Assembly: GCA_951812655.1 (NCBI GenBank)
Contig: OX638319.1
Span: 1,341,620-1,405,619 of the forward strand
Reading direction: 5' to 3'
DNA from: an uncultured Candidatus Nitrosopumilus sp.
Lineage (GTDB): Archaea > Thermoproteota > Nitrososphaeria > Nitrososphaerales > Nitrosopumilaceae
DNA length: 64,000 bases
The position numbers were made by a program, and so were the translations under genes. The notes beneath the pieces were generated by a model. The model saw only the letters and a program-made list of their open reading frames with translations, was not told the origin of the DNA and did no database searches. Positions 44,932 through 53,462 of the stretch are shown here, one piece after another (the stretch's first letter is position 1; every line of letters starts with the position of its first letter).

Positions 44932-46587
44932 ATGAACAATAAAGCAATCATTACCAGCGCGCTCCCATATGCAAACGGTGAAATCCACTTAGGCCATGTC
45001 GCATCAACGTATCTTCCAGCAGATGTAACAACGAGATTTTTAAAACTAAATGGAGTAGAGGCGTACTATGTCTGCGCATCGGATGATTTTGGCACTCCCA
45101 TCCTGATTCAGTCAGAAAAAGAGGGAAAAACCCCTTCAGAGTATGTTGCGCACTGGAACAAAAGAGACTATGATGATTTCACTGCGTTCAACATCAAGTT
45201 TGATTTCTTCTACAAAACCAGTTCCCCCGAAAACATTGCGTTTGTTCAGGATGTGTTCAAGAAGCTTAACGATTCAGGACACATCTATCAAAAGGAGATC
45301 ATCCAGTTCTATTGCAAAAACGATAACAAATTCCTGCCTGACAGATATGTCAAAGGCGTCTGCCCATATTGCATGGCAGAAGATCAGTATTCAGATCTTT
45401 GCGAGAAATGCGGACGTGTCCCTGAAGAGATTACTGATCCCAAATGCTCATTGTGCGGACAGCCTCCCACCAAGGAAAAAACAAACCATTACTTTTACAG
45501 ACTGACGACTTTTGGCAACGACTTGTCAAAATGGCTAGACGGAAACGAACATCTTCAAAAAGATGTGAAAAAATACGTTCAGAATTGGATCACGTCAGGA
45601 TTGATTGACTGGGACATAACAAGAGACATACCTTGGGGCGTACCGGTACCGCTAGAAGGTGCAGAGGGAAAAGTGTTCTACGGGTGGTTTGACAACCATT
45701 TGGCATACATTTCAACTGCCATGAAGTTTTTAGACGACAAAGGAATTAACGGCAAAGAGTTTTGGAACTCGGCGGACATTTACCATTTTATTGGAAAGGA
45801 CATTGTGTATCACCACTACCTGTTTCTGACTTCAATGAGACTAGGACTTCAAAATGAATACAAACTGCCAGATTTTATTCCAACTAGAGGTCACTTAACA
45901 CTTCAGGGAAAGAAAATATCAAAAAGTCGAAATTGGTACATAGGACTAAAACAATTCTTAGAATATTATCCTGCTGACTATCTGAGATTCTATCTTGTGT
46001 CAATAAACCCGTACTCTCAAGACGATTTGAATTTTGACTGGGATGATTTTACGACGAGAATTAATTCAGAACTAATAGGAAATCTTGGGAATTTCATTAA
46101 TCGTGCATTGGGATTTACCAAAAAAACATTTGAAGGGATAGTTCCGGAAACGGAAAAATTTGATGAAAAAGATTCAGAGGCAGAAAAAAGAATCAATTGT
46201 CTTGCAACAGATGTGGGCTCACTAATGGAACAAAACCACCTAGACAGAGCCTTGAAAAAAATCATGGAGTTTTCATCACACTTTAACCAATATTTCCAAC
46301 ACAAGGAGCCATGGAAAAAAGGTCCCGGAACAGCAAACTGTGTATTTCTGTCTGTCAATGCAACCAGAAGCCTGGCAATAGCAATGTTCCCATTCATGCC
46401 AGAATCATCGGAAGAAATTTGGAAACAGTTGGGACTTGAAGAAACAGTAGAAAACAACTCATGGAAAGACATGTCTGAGATGAAAATACATCCAGGACAC
46501 ATACTAGGAGAATCAGCCCCACTGTTTGTGAAAGTAGAGAAAACAGATATTGAAAAACATAAAACAGGTTTGGGACCTGCAGAATGA
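44932..46587 (+). CDS. metG: Methionyl-tRNA synthetase
   Basis: The 551-residue class I enzyme has the H-L-G-H variant of HIGH, a zinc knuckle domain with four C-x2-C pairs (C-P-Y-C, C-E-K-C, C-S-L-C and neighbours), and K-I-S-K-S-R-N-W as the KMSKS loop. The C-terminal EMAP/tRNA-binding domain of longer forms is absent, so tRNA binding relies on the anticodon helix bundle. It overlaps the open frame of the next gene. Confidence 0.95.
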   Translation: MNNKAIITSALPYANGEIHLGHVASTYLPADVTTRFLKLNGVEAYYVCASDDFGTPILIQSEKEGKTPSEYVAHWNKRDYDDFTAFNIKFDFFYKTSSPENIAFVQDVFKKLNDSGHIYQKEIIQFYCKNDNKFLPDRYVKGVCPYCMAEDQYSDLCEKCGRVPEEITDPKCSLCGQPPTKEKTNHYFYRLTTFGNDLSKWLDGNEHLQKDVKKYVQNWITSGLIDWDITRDIPWGVPVPLEGAEGKVFYGWFDNHLAYISTAMKFLDDKGINGKEFWNSADIYHFIGKDIVYHHYLFLTSMRLGLQNEYKLPDFIPTRGHLTLQGKKISKSRNWYIGLKQFLEYYPADYLRFYLVSINPYSQDDLNFDWDDFTTRINSELIGNLGNFINRALGFTKKTFEGIVPETEKFDEKDSEAEKRINCLATDVGSLMEQNHLDRALKKIMEFSSHFNQYFQHKEPWKKGPGTANCVFLSVNATRSLAIAMFPFMPESSEEIWKQLGLEETVENNSWKDMSEMKIHPGHILGESAPLFVKVEKTDIEKHKTGLGPAE

Positions 46588-46588
46588 A

Positions 46589-47341
46589 TTGGACTCAGTT
46601 GCACGAATTTCCACCAGAGGTTACTATAATCTGTTAAATGGGAACACATTGAAAAACAACTCTTACTATACTTATCCAAAAAAAGATTTCAAGGAATTGA
46701 TTGGCTCAAAAGAGTTTACAATTATGATTCATGGGCTAAGAAACGACAATGCGGGAGCTGTTGCAAAAGTGGTTCTTGCAAAAAAAAGATTACGCAGATT
46801 AGGATACACTCATCCTGTAGTAGGCTACAGTTATGATTCAAACACCACGGGGGCCCACTTGAAGAAATACGCCAAACGTGCGCTAACGACAGGTCAAAGA
46901 ATTGCAAAGAAAAACGGATGGAATCTCGGAAAATTCATCGAGGACTTCAAGGCAAACAGTCCCAAAACCAAGATCAGACTAATGGGACATTCATTGGGTT
47001 CACAGGTAATACTGAGCACATTAGAACACCTTTCAAAAAAGAAAGAAAATGAGGGAATTGTTGAAAGTGTGTATTTTTTCGGAGCTTCAATAACAGAAGA
47101 TGTTCCATCATCAAAAAAATACGGCAAAATTCTTCAAACAGTAGTAAACACAAAAATCGTCAATCATTATGCACCAAAAGATGAAGTTCTCAATTGGGCA
47201 AATAATGAAAAATACGTAAAGGGTCCACTAGGGCTGAATGGCTCAATTGGGAAACCAGTAAAGAAATATCGGCAAAAACGGGTCAATCCAAAAAACCACA
47301 GATTTGCAAGTTATTCAGAGGTTTTGAATTCATTTCCATAA
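46589..47341 (+). CDS. Alpha/beta-fold hydrolase-like protein (DUF726/lipase-like)
   Basis: The frame is open from TTG 46550, inside metG; a TTG at 46589 just after the metG stop is my preferred but uncertain start. The protein has a G-H-S-L-G-S nucleophile elbow and an early M-I-H-G-L-R-N oxyanion-like segment, then N-H-Y-A-P-K-D and a final N-H-R-F His. The pattern resembles DUF726/DUF676 esterases. A Lys-rich composition and no export signal are visible. Substrate is unknown. Confidence 0.72.
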   Translation: MDSVARISTRGYYNLLNGNTLKNNSYYTYPKKDFKELIGSKEFTIMIHGLRNDNAGAVAKVVLAKKRLRRLGYTHPVVGYSYDSNTTGAHLKKYAKRALTTGQRIAKKNGWNLGKFIEDFKANSPKTKIRLMGHSLGSQVILSTLEHLSKKKENEGIVESVYFFGASITEDVPSSKKYGKILQTVVNTKIVNHYAPKDEVLNWANNEKYVKGPLGLNGSIGKPVKKYRQKRVNPKNHRFASYSEVLNSFP

Positions 47342-47415
47342 TGTCCCCAAACTCATTCAGTTTCGAGATTTGAATAATTCAAAACTTCATAAGTTCGATT
47401 TTTGGTTCAAAACCT

Positions 47416-48336
47416 GTGGTTCAATCAATTAATTTTGTAGTTTTGGGAAAGCAAGACGTAGCAGCAGAGTTTGGCAAGAAAGGCACGGAAACGGATCTCA
47501 CACTTTATGACCGAAAAGAATCCGACGTGATTAAAACATGGGTGGTGCCAAGTGGATTTCCAGACAAAATACAGCCACTGCTTCAGGCAATCAATCTTGC
47601 AGAGTATGCCATACTTTACGTAGACAAATTAGACAAATTTGCAGGAGAGCAAATTATCGCACTGGATTTAATGAAAAAAGTAAAAGGAATTTTGTCGCAT
47701 ACTTTTGACGTTGACGAGACAAAGCTAAACGCGATGATCAAGGGAACAGTTGTAGAAAATTATGTCAAAGTTGATCATGACAAAATCAAAGAGGAAATGA
47801 ACAAATTTGAGCCCATCACAAATGATGAACCATCAGAGATGGTAATAGATCATTGTTTTGATGTCAAGGGAGTAGGAACTGTAATCCTGGGCAAGGTGAC
47901 AAGTGGGAAAGTAAAACAATACGACAACCTGAAACTCAGTCCCGCAGGAATTGATGTCCTGATAAAATCAATTCAGATGCACGACGATCCAGTAAACGAA
48001 TCCATTTGTCCCGCAAGAGTGGGGTTGGCGGTAAAGGGCGTCAAACCCGACGATGTAGGACGCGGGGATGTGATTTCTGCAGAGGGAGCCGTTGATGTAA
48101 AAAATGAGATCGAGCTAAACTTCCAAAAAAATCCATTTTACAAAAACGACATCACAGAAAATCAGGGATGTTTGGTAAACATAGGATTGCAGATTAAAGC
48201 AGCTAAGTTTTCGTCAATTTCCCCTCTCAAACTCACGTTTGAAAAGCCGATTGTGTCTAAAAAAGGCCAAATTGCAATAGTGTTAAAACCAGAATCCACA
48301 ACAATCAGAATACTTGGAAGCGGAGAAATACAGTAA
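47416..48336 (+). CDS. EF-1A/SelB-like protein with degenerate GTPase domain
   Basis: The 306-residue protein keeps the EF-Tu-like domain 2 and 3 architecture (V-I-L-G-K-V-T-S-G-K-V-K, G-L-A-V-K-G-V-K-P-D-D-V-G-R-G-D-V, C-terminal beta barrel). The N-terminal 110 residues take the place of the G domain but lack the P-loop Lys, D-x-x-G and N-K-x-D motifs. It starts at GTG 47416. Thaumarchaea and other archaea carry such shortened paralogues, and their role is unclear; binding tRNA or ribosome without GTP hydrolysis is possible. Confidence 0.8.
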   Translation: MVQSINFVVLGKQDVAAEFGKKGTETDLTLYDRKESDVIKTWVVPSGFPDKIQPLLQAINLAEYAILYVDKLDKFAGEQIIALDLMKKVKGILSHTFDVDETKLNAMIKGTVVENYVKVDHDKIKEEMNKFEPITNDEPSEMVIDHCFDVKGVGTVILGKVTSGKVKQYDNLKLSPAGIDVLIKSIQMHDDPVNESICPARVGLAVKGVKPDDVGRGDVISAEGAVDVKNEIELNFQKNPFYKNDITENQGCLVNIGLQIKAAKFSSISPLKLTFEKPIVSKKGQIAIVLKPESTTIRILGSGEIQ

Positions 48337-48374
48337 AACCACTTTATATATTCAAGAATCTTCGTTGAATGCTT

Positions 48375-48494
48375 ATGGAACCCATACGTGCGTGTCCGAT
48401 TTGTCCAAAATGTGGCTCCAAAAGATTTACCAGGTTGCCCGGAAAGAAGGTCACAGTAAAATGCCGTTTATGTGATGAGATAATAGAAATTTAA
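48375..48494 (+). CDS. 39-aa zinc-ribbon protein
   Basis: From the ATG at 48375 (another lies two codons upstream) the chain has C-P-I-C-P-K-C-G and C-R-L-C-D, three plus two Cys residues, with a basic hairpin between them. A TATA-like ctttatata about 28 nt before 48375 supports this start. The pattern is like the zinc-ribbon MJ0042/archaeal transcription-associated knuckles. It follows the EF-1A-like gene by 38 nt. Confidence 0.68.
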   Translation: MEPIRACPICPKCGSKRFTRLPGKKVTVKCRLCDEIIEI

Positions 48495-48539
48495 ATTTTA
48501 AAATAATTTGTAAAAAATCATCCCTTTTCTGCTTTCAAT

Positions 48540-48869
48540 TCACCATAGATTTTTTCGAATAATTTTTTTTAATCCCTCGTCAGTTATCTCCGAAGACACC
48601 TTATTTCCATCAACTTCAACACTCATGTTTTGAAATTTTTTGATTGTCAAAAATAACAATTGGGATATGCCATAAATTACTCGAGGCTTTTCCATCAATC
48701 CAAGTAGAAAGGCAGCATCCACAGTTACAGAAGATGCATTCAAATTGCTTTCCAAGATCTCACAGGATAGACTTTCTGCCCTACGCTTGAGAGGCACGGG
48801 CAAGTTGGTTTCAAGATATTTGACTAACTGACGTTCTTCATCAGAATCACATAAGAAATTCATCGGCAT
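48540..48869 (-). CDS. Hypothetical protein, 109 aa
   Basis: A TATA-like aaaaaaatac about 25 nt upstream favours the ATG at 48867-48869 (M-P-M-N-F-L). The helical N-terminal half has an E-R-Q-L-V-K-Y-L segment; the rest alternates short strands and helices. No motif or family is recognised. Confidence 0.55.
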   Translation of the reverse strand: MPMNFLCDSDEERQLVKYLETNLPVPLKRRAESLSCEILESNLNASSVTVDAAFLLGLMEKPRVIYGISQLLFLTIKKFQNMSVEVDGNKVSSEITDEGLKKIIRKNLW

Positions 48870-49061
48870 GATTATCAAACGTTCAGTATTTTTTTCAAAC
48901 AACAATTTTTTTCACATTGTCGCAAATAATAGCTATCTTAATTTCTGAATAGATTGTTCAATAGTTAAATGATCATAATACAACAGATACACATTCCTAA
49001 AGTGATGCAAATTGATTTACAGTTATATTGATTAATAAGAAAAGGTTATCAAGATTGTATT

Positions 49062-49328
49062 TTGAATGAGGTCATGGAAGATAACGAAAAGATCATAGCA
49101 AGCCAATTACTAGAAATTAAAAACAATCTTGAAAACAGAGACATTGCAAAAGTGTACCAACTATGTGACGAATTAAAAATGAACGTCAAGAAATACAGTA
49201 TAAACAAAGCTATCACTCCAAGAATCAATACCATTGCAGACATTGCTCAGCCATCGACATCAAACCTGACTCTAAATGATCGTATTCGAGAAATTGATGA
49301 TATAATAGATATTCTAAATTCCGCATAG
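49062..49328 (+). CDS. Hypothetical helical protein, 88 aa
   Basis: TTG at 49062 or ATG at 49074 can start the chain; a TATA-like gattaataag 29 nt before 49062 slightly favours the former. The product is charged and mostly helical, with a Pro/Thr/Ser break near the middle and no known motif. Confidence 0.5.
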   Translation: MNEVMEDNEKIIASQLLEIKNNLENRDIAKVYQLCDELKMNVKKYSINKAITPRINTIADIAQPSTSNLTLNDRIREIDDIIDILNSA

Positions 49329-49402
49329 CGGCAAACTCAAAATTTTGTAGTCAATCAATCAATTAAAACGATTTTCAGGTAAAACAAAATACCGATAAAT
49401 CA

Positions 49403-49516
49403 TCAAGAAAAAACATCAATCTCCACTCCAGATAGTTTTTCATACGTCTCCACATCACAATAATGTACGTGTAAAAATACAGTGAGGGCAGATTCAAAAA
49501 ATGTATTTGCGCACAC
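49403..49516 (-). CDS. Candidate 37-aa protein (GTG start)
   Basis: A short frame in the gap before ilvC. From GTG at 49514-49516 it reads like genuine protein: M-C-A-N-T-F-F-E-S-A-L-T-V-F-L-H, then H-Y-C-D-V-E-T-Y-E-K-L. AT-rich TATA-like stretches lie 19-29 nt upstream. The two Cys and two His could bind metal. Short length makes this uncertain. Confidence 0.4.
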   Translation of the reverse strand: MCANTFFESALTVFLHVHYCDVETYEKLSGVEIDVFS

Positions 49517-49617
49517 TGCATCATTCTAGTTTTTAAAATTATTTTTTATTGCGATAATTTTGAATACTTCATACTTTCTAATCCATAGTTAATATTTGCA
49601 ATATTCTTCTCGATATC

Positions 49618-50616
49618 ATGGCAAAAACATGGAAAGATAACGATATCAGTCTTGATCCAATTAAAGATCAAACAGTAGCTGTTATTGGTTACGGAATCCA
49701 AGGTGACGCTCAGGCAAACAACATGAAAGACTCAGGTCTAAATGTGATAATTGGTCTTAAAGAAGGCGGCAATAGCTGGAAAAAGGCAGAAGCTGACGGT
49801 CACAAGGTAATGTCAGTTACAGACGCAACAAAACAAGCTGACATTATTCACATATTGATTCCAGACATGATTCAGGGTCAAGTATACAAAGACGATATCG
49901 GACCAAATCTTTCAGAAGGAAAAGCATTGTCATTTTCTCATGCAGCTGCAATCTATTGGAAATGGATTGAAGCCCCAAACAACGTAGATTTAATCATGGT
50001 TGCTCCAAAGGGGCCAGGATCCAAAGTCAGAGAGACATATCTTGAAAACTTTGGAACTCCATCAATTGTTGCAGTGGAACAAGACTTTACAGGAAAAGCT
50101 TGGGACAGAACCTTAGGAATTGCAAAAGCAATAGGAAGTGCAAGAGCGGGACTAATCAAAACTGCATTCAAAGAAGAAGTGGAAACAGATTGGTTCGGCG
50201 AACAAGCAGACCTTTGCGGCGGTGCAGCTTCCATGGTTACAAATGCATTTGAGACTCTAGTTGAAGCAGGATATCAGCCGGAAATTGCATACTTTGAAGT
50301 TTTGCATGAGCTAAAACTCATCGTAGATTTGATTCAAAGATACGGCATCAACGGAATGTGGAGACGTGTTAGCGAAACCGCCAGATACGGTGGACTTACG
50401 AGAGGTCCAATGGTTATGGATTCTGCAAGCAAGGAAAACATGAAAAAAGTCCTCACCATGATTCAAGACGGCACATTCAACAAAGAGTGGATTTCTGAAT
50501 ACCAGACGAAAGGCAAAGAATCCTTTGACAAGTACATGAAAGAGTATGACGCACACCAAATTGAAAAAGTTGGAAAAGAAATGCGTAAAATGATGTGGCC
50601 TGATTCCACAGAATAA
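49618..50616 (+). CDS. ilvC: Ketol-acid reductoisomerase
   Basis: The 332-residue class I enzyme has the NAD(P)-binding start G-Y-G-I-Q-G-D-A-Q-A, the D-Q-A-D-L-C-G-G metal region (here E-Q-A-D-L-C-G-G) and the E-x-x-x-E-L-K-L-I-V-D-L segment. It converts acetolactate or acetohydroxybutyrate to the dihydroxy acid for valine, leucine and isoleucine. No other ilv gene is nearby. The L-K-E-G-G stretch after the first beta-alpha-beta suggests NADPH preference cannot be read with certainty. Confidence 0.96.
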   Translation: MAKTWKDNDISLDPIKDQTVAVIGYGIQGDAQANNMKDSGLNVIIGLKEGGNSWKKAEADGHKVMSVTDATKQADIIHILIPDMIQGQVYKDDIGPNLSEGKALSFSHAAAIYWKWIEAPNNVDLIMVAPKGPGSKVRETYLENFGTPSIVAVEQDFTGKAWDRTLGIAKAIGSARAGLIKTAFKEEVETDWFGEQADLCGGAASMVTNAFETLVEAGYQPEIAYFEVLHELKLIVDLIQRYGINGMWRRVSETARYGGLTRGPMVMDSASKENMKKVLTMIQDGTFNKEWISEYQTKGKESFDKYMKEYDAHQIEKVGKEMRKMMWPDSTE

Positions 50617-50626
50617 TTCTTTTTTC

Positions 50627-51073
50627 TTATATTTTTCTTAACTTAGAAACGCCAGTTGTGATGTGATCAATTATTGTTGGCAATGGCGTACCGGGTCCAA
50701 ATACGTGATCCACCCCAGATTTTACCAAATCATCATGATCAACTTCTGGAATTACGCCTCCCCCCACAATCAAAACATCTTGGATTCCTTTCTTCTTCAA
50801 CGTCTTGACAACTCTTGGGAACAAGGTTCCATGAGCACCGTTAAGCAAGCTCATTGCCACTGCATCAACATCTTCATCTTCGGCAATTTGTGCAACTCTG
50901 TCAGGAGTTGCGAAAAGTCCCGAATAGATAACCTCCATTCCTGCATCTCTAAACGCTCTACAAAGTACAAGAGCCCCACGATCATGACCGTCAAGACCCA
51001 ATTTTGCTACCAATATTTTGATACTTCGAGATGCAGTTTTTTGCTTCATGTCTATAGTTGTATTGGAGGACAT
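50627..51073 (-). CDS. Methylmalonyl-CoA mutase, B12-binding small subunit
   Basis: The 148-residue protein is a free-standing cobalamin-binding domain with the base-off motif L-G-L-D-G-H-D-R-G (D-x-H-x-x-G), S-L-L-N-G-A-H and G-G-G-V-I-P. It is the partner of the catalytic subunit at 57335-58936; the two are about 6 kb apart. In ammonia-oxidising archaea the mutase turns methylmalonyl-CoA into succinyl-CoA in the HP/HB cycle. It converges with ilvC, 10 nt apart. Confidence 0.95.
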   Translation of the reverse strand: MSSNTTIDMKQKTASRSIKILVAKLGLDGHDRGALVLCRAFRDAGMEVIYSGLFATPDRVAQIAEDEDVDAVAMSLLNGAHGTLFPRVVKTLKKKGIQDVLIVGGGVIPEVDHDDLVKSGVDHVFGPGTPLPTIIDHITTGVSKLRKI

Positions 51074-51130
51074 TTTAAAAGCTTTATTTGGTTTATAACT
51101 TTGGATCTCTGCAAATATATTGATTTAATC

Positions 51131-51409
51131 ATGTATACGTCACAAGATATGACTGAGGACGTATGTGATTTCTGCAAGGGAGTTACTTCACCATCTTATG
51201 TTTGCGTTTATTGCAACGGTACGGGAGAATGGAATCAGGCAGCCCAAGCATATGTGAAAAATCACATCTGTCAATGCATTGTACTGGACAGGAAATTTTG
51301 TCCAGTTTGCAACAAACCATGTCATCATGACACCACATTAAATCCCAAACAAACGATCGATCCAGGGTACGGAGGAACCTCGACGCCGGAAATTACAGTT
51401 GTGACATAA
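51131..51409 (+). CDS. Cys-rich small protein with DnaJ-like zinc knuckle
   Basis: The chain of 92 residues (ATG 51131, or 86 from ATG 51149, for which a TATA-like box lies at a better distance) has C-D-F-C, C-V-Y-C-N-G-T-G-E-W (the C-x2-C-x-G-x-G knuckle of DnaJ Cys-rich domains), C-Q-C and C-P-V-C-N-K-P-C. It should bind two zinc ions. It is divergent from the mutase small subunit. A chaperone-adaptor or thiol-relay role is possible. Confidence 0.7.
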   Translation: MYTSQDMTEDVCDFCKGVTSPSYVCVYCNGTGEWNQAAQAYVKNHICQCIVLDRKFCPVCNKPCHHDTTLNPKQTIDPGYGGTSTPEITVVT

Positions 51410-51556
51410 CGCGTTAAAAATTTCAATCCCTTCTCTTTGATACTCACACTTCTTATACCTGAGAATTGTTCCTAAGTCATGTATCAAGATAAACTAGACA
51501 TTTACTTTTTTTCCAGGACAAACTCGGCGAACAGGATTACACGTTGAGGACATAGC

Positions 51557-52477
51557 ATGGCAAATCTAAACAAAAATTCCAGTCCAGCATGTGCACGTTG
51601 CGGAAAAAATTCCATTCTTACTGATGAAGTAACAGGTGAGAATTTTTGTGGCAAGTGTGGATATGTGATTACTGAAAAATCTCAAGAGTCAGGTCCGGAA
51701 TGGAGATCATTCCAAAAAGATGGCGGGGCAGACCCAGCAAGGACGGGCGCCCCATCATCATTAATGATTCACGACATGGGTTTATCAACAGTGATCAATC
51801 CTCTAAACAAAGACGCATCAGGGAAACCGCTTTCCACATCTATGAAAAGCACCATTGAACGGCTTAGGACTTGGGACAGCAGAAGCCAGGTCCACGCACC
51901 AGTTGACAGAAATCTCCGACAAGCATTAAGTGATCTGAATAAATTAAAAGACAAAGTATCAATTCCCGCCAATGTTCTTGAGAAAGCTGCTTACATTTAC
52001 AGAAAAGCGTTGGAAAAGAAACTAGTCAGAGGAAGATCAATATCTGCAATGATTGCAGCTTCACTGTATGCAGCATGTAGAGATACAGAGACCCCCAGAA
52101 CATTGAAGGATGTTGCAGATGCTGCAAATGTTAAACGTAAAGATATCGCAAGATGTTACAGGTTGTTGCATCACGAGCTTGAATTGAAAATGCCAGTTGT
52201 TGATTCGATTCAATGTATTGCAAGAATTTCAAGCAAGCTAGAGATATCGGAGAAAACCAAAAGATATGCAGTTAAAGTGCTCAAAGAAGCACAGGAACGT
52301 AAGGAATCAGCGGGCAAGGATCCCATGGGCCTTGCAGCAACAGCGCTTTACCTATCGTGTGTTAAAAACGGAGTATCAATAACTCAAAGAGACCTTGCAG
52401 AAGCTGCCGGAGTAACAGAGGTTACAATTAGAAATAGGTACAAAGGACTAAAGGCAGATCAGTCCCTAAATTCCTAA
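51557..52477 (+). CDS. tfb: Transcription initiation factor TFIIB, copy 2
   Basis: The 306-residue TFB has the same zinc ribbon (C-A-R-C-G-K ... C-G-K-C-G), B-reader and two cyclin folds as 29611-30522, ending in E-V-T-I-R-N-R-Y-K-G-L. The B-reader loop differs (W-R-S-F-Q-K-D-G-G-A-D-P-A-R-T-G), which may alter start-site choice or promoter preference. The two copies are close paralogues 21 kb apart on opposite strands. Confidence 0.97.
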   Translation: MANLNKNSSPACARCGKNSILTDEVTGENFCGKCGYVITEKSQESGPEWRSFQKDGGADPARTGAPSSLMIHDMGLSTVINPLNKDASGKPLSTSMKSTIERLRTWDSRSQVHAPVDRNLRQALSDLNKLKDKVSIPANVLEKAAYIYRKALEKKLVRGRSISAMIAASLYAACRDTETPRTLKDVADAANVKRKDIARCYRLLHHELELKMPVVDSIQCIARISSKLEISEKTKRYAVKVLKEAQERKESAGKDPMGLAATALYLSCVKNGVSITQRDLAEAAGVTEVTIRNRYKGLKADQSLNS

Positions 52478-52504
52478 TCAGCATTTTAGATTTAAAAACT
52501 ATTT

Positions 52505-53077
52505 TTAGTAATCGTGTTCGCTAAAGTCACTGCCCAGCCCTATTGTGGCAATTACAGTTGATTCGGTAGTGTGACATTTCATTTTTGAGTCAGGTAGAAA
52601 TTCCTTGAATACTTCTTGCAACAGCTGTTCAGTGAAAATTGACCAATTACGTCCCAACTCGTGCTGAATTATAAAATGATGCATCTCGCCTTCAATTCTG
52701 TGATCAGACTTCATTCCAGATGCTCGCATATAATCCTCCAGAGTCTCAATGCATCTTTTCAAATCATATCTACCCTTGATGAACAACACGGAATCCTTGA
52801 TCACAGGTTTTATCACATTGATTATTTCGTTAATCTCAATGGCAGTCATTTCGATTCCCAACACATCCAGAATTTTTTTTGGAACAGGAATCATCCCGAT
52901 TTTGTTTGCAAATCGGTCCCATTCCACATATTTCTCCAAAACCTGTTTCGCCATCACATTATGAGATATATTACGAATCATTGCCTCATTTTCAATTTCC
53001 TCAATTAACTTTACGGGTAAACGATACGTTACGCTGCGTGTTTTTTCTTTTTTTGGTGAATGGACTTGATGTTTCAC
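52505..53077 (-). CDS. Ribbon-helix-helix-type protein, 190 aa
   Basis: The N-terminus, residues 12-50, reads as a ribbon-helix-helix DNA-binding domain (T-R-S-V-T-Y-R-L-P-V-K-L-I-E-E-I-E-N-E-A), preceded by a basic tail. The C-terminal 130 residues are helical, with I-I-Q-H-E-L-G-R-N-W-S at about 145, and may bind a ligand or dimerise. It converges with the second tfb gene, 27 nt between stops. The target is unknown. Confidence 0.75.
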   Translation of the reverse strand: MKHQVHSPKKEKTRSVTYRLPVKLIEEIENEAMIRNISHNVMAKQVLEKYVEWDRFANKIGMIPVPKKILDVLGIEMTAIEINEIINVIKPVIKDSVLFIKGRYDLKRCIETLEDYMRASGMKSDHRIEGEMHHFIIQHELGRNWSIFTEQLLQEVFKEFLPDSKMKCHTTESTVIATIGLGSDFSEHDY

Positions 53078-53245
53078 TATACTGAAATGGAATTGTGCAT
53101 TCTTAAATGTTGGATTTTAGAGGGATCATGACATCCAAAAAATAATTCTCAGAGATGATAATCGGGAATATTTTTAAAATCAGATGAGACTTATGGGATT
53201 TTGAGGGAATCGGAGTGCAGAACAGAATAAGCATTTATTTGAAAA

Positions 53246-53407
53246 ATGAGGCAACAATGTAAAAAATGTGGAAAACCAATCAAAGATCAATGCATCACAC
53301 ATTGCTCAGATGAGTGCCTCTTAGATTTTGTAAAAAACAGTATTTCAGTAAAAGAAAATGAAAGTGACGCCAGATATTGGAGTGAGAAATCAGAACCATG
53401 GATCTAG
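53246..53407 (+). CDS. 53-aa zinc-binding-type protein
   Basis: ATG at 53246 opens a chain with C5-x2-C8, C16, C20 and C24 (C-K-K-C-G-K-P-I and C-I-T-H-C-S-D-E-C) and an acidic, Trp-containing tail (Y-W-S-E-K-S-E-P-W). The pattern resembles the short zinc-ribbon/FYVE-like knuckles near archaeal proteases and ribosomal genes. It precedes the aminopeptidase by 55 nt and may be co-transcribed. Confidence 0.6.
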   Translation: MRQQCKKCGKPIKDQCITHCSDECLLDFVKNSISVKENESDARYWSEKSEPWI

Positions 53408-53462
53408 TCAAGTTTTTCTACAATAGAAAATCTACTTAAAGTGTAACAAAATTATTTTAGAC

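Noticed and set aside
46017-46679. 220-codon minus-strand frame over metG
   Set aside because: metG on the plus strand carries all synthetase motifs; the opposite frame has no motif and poor composition.
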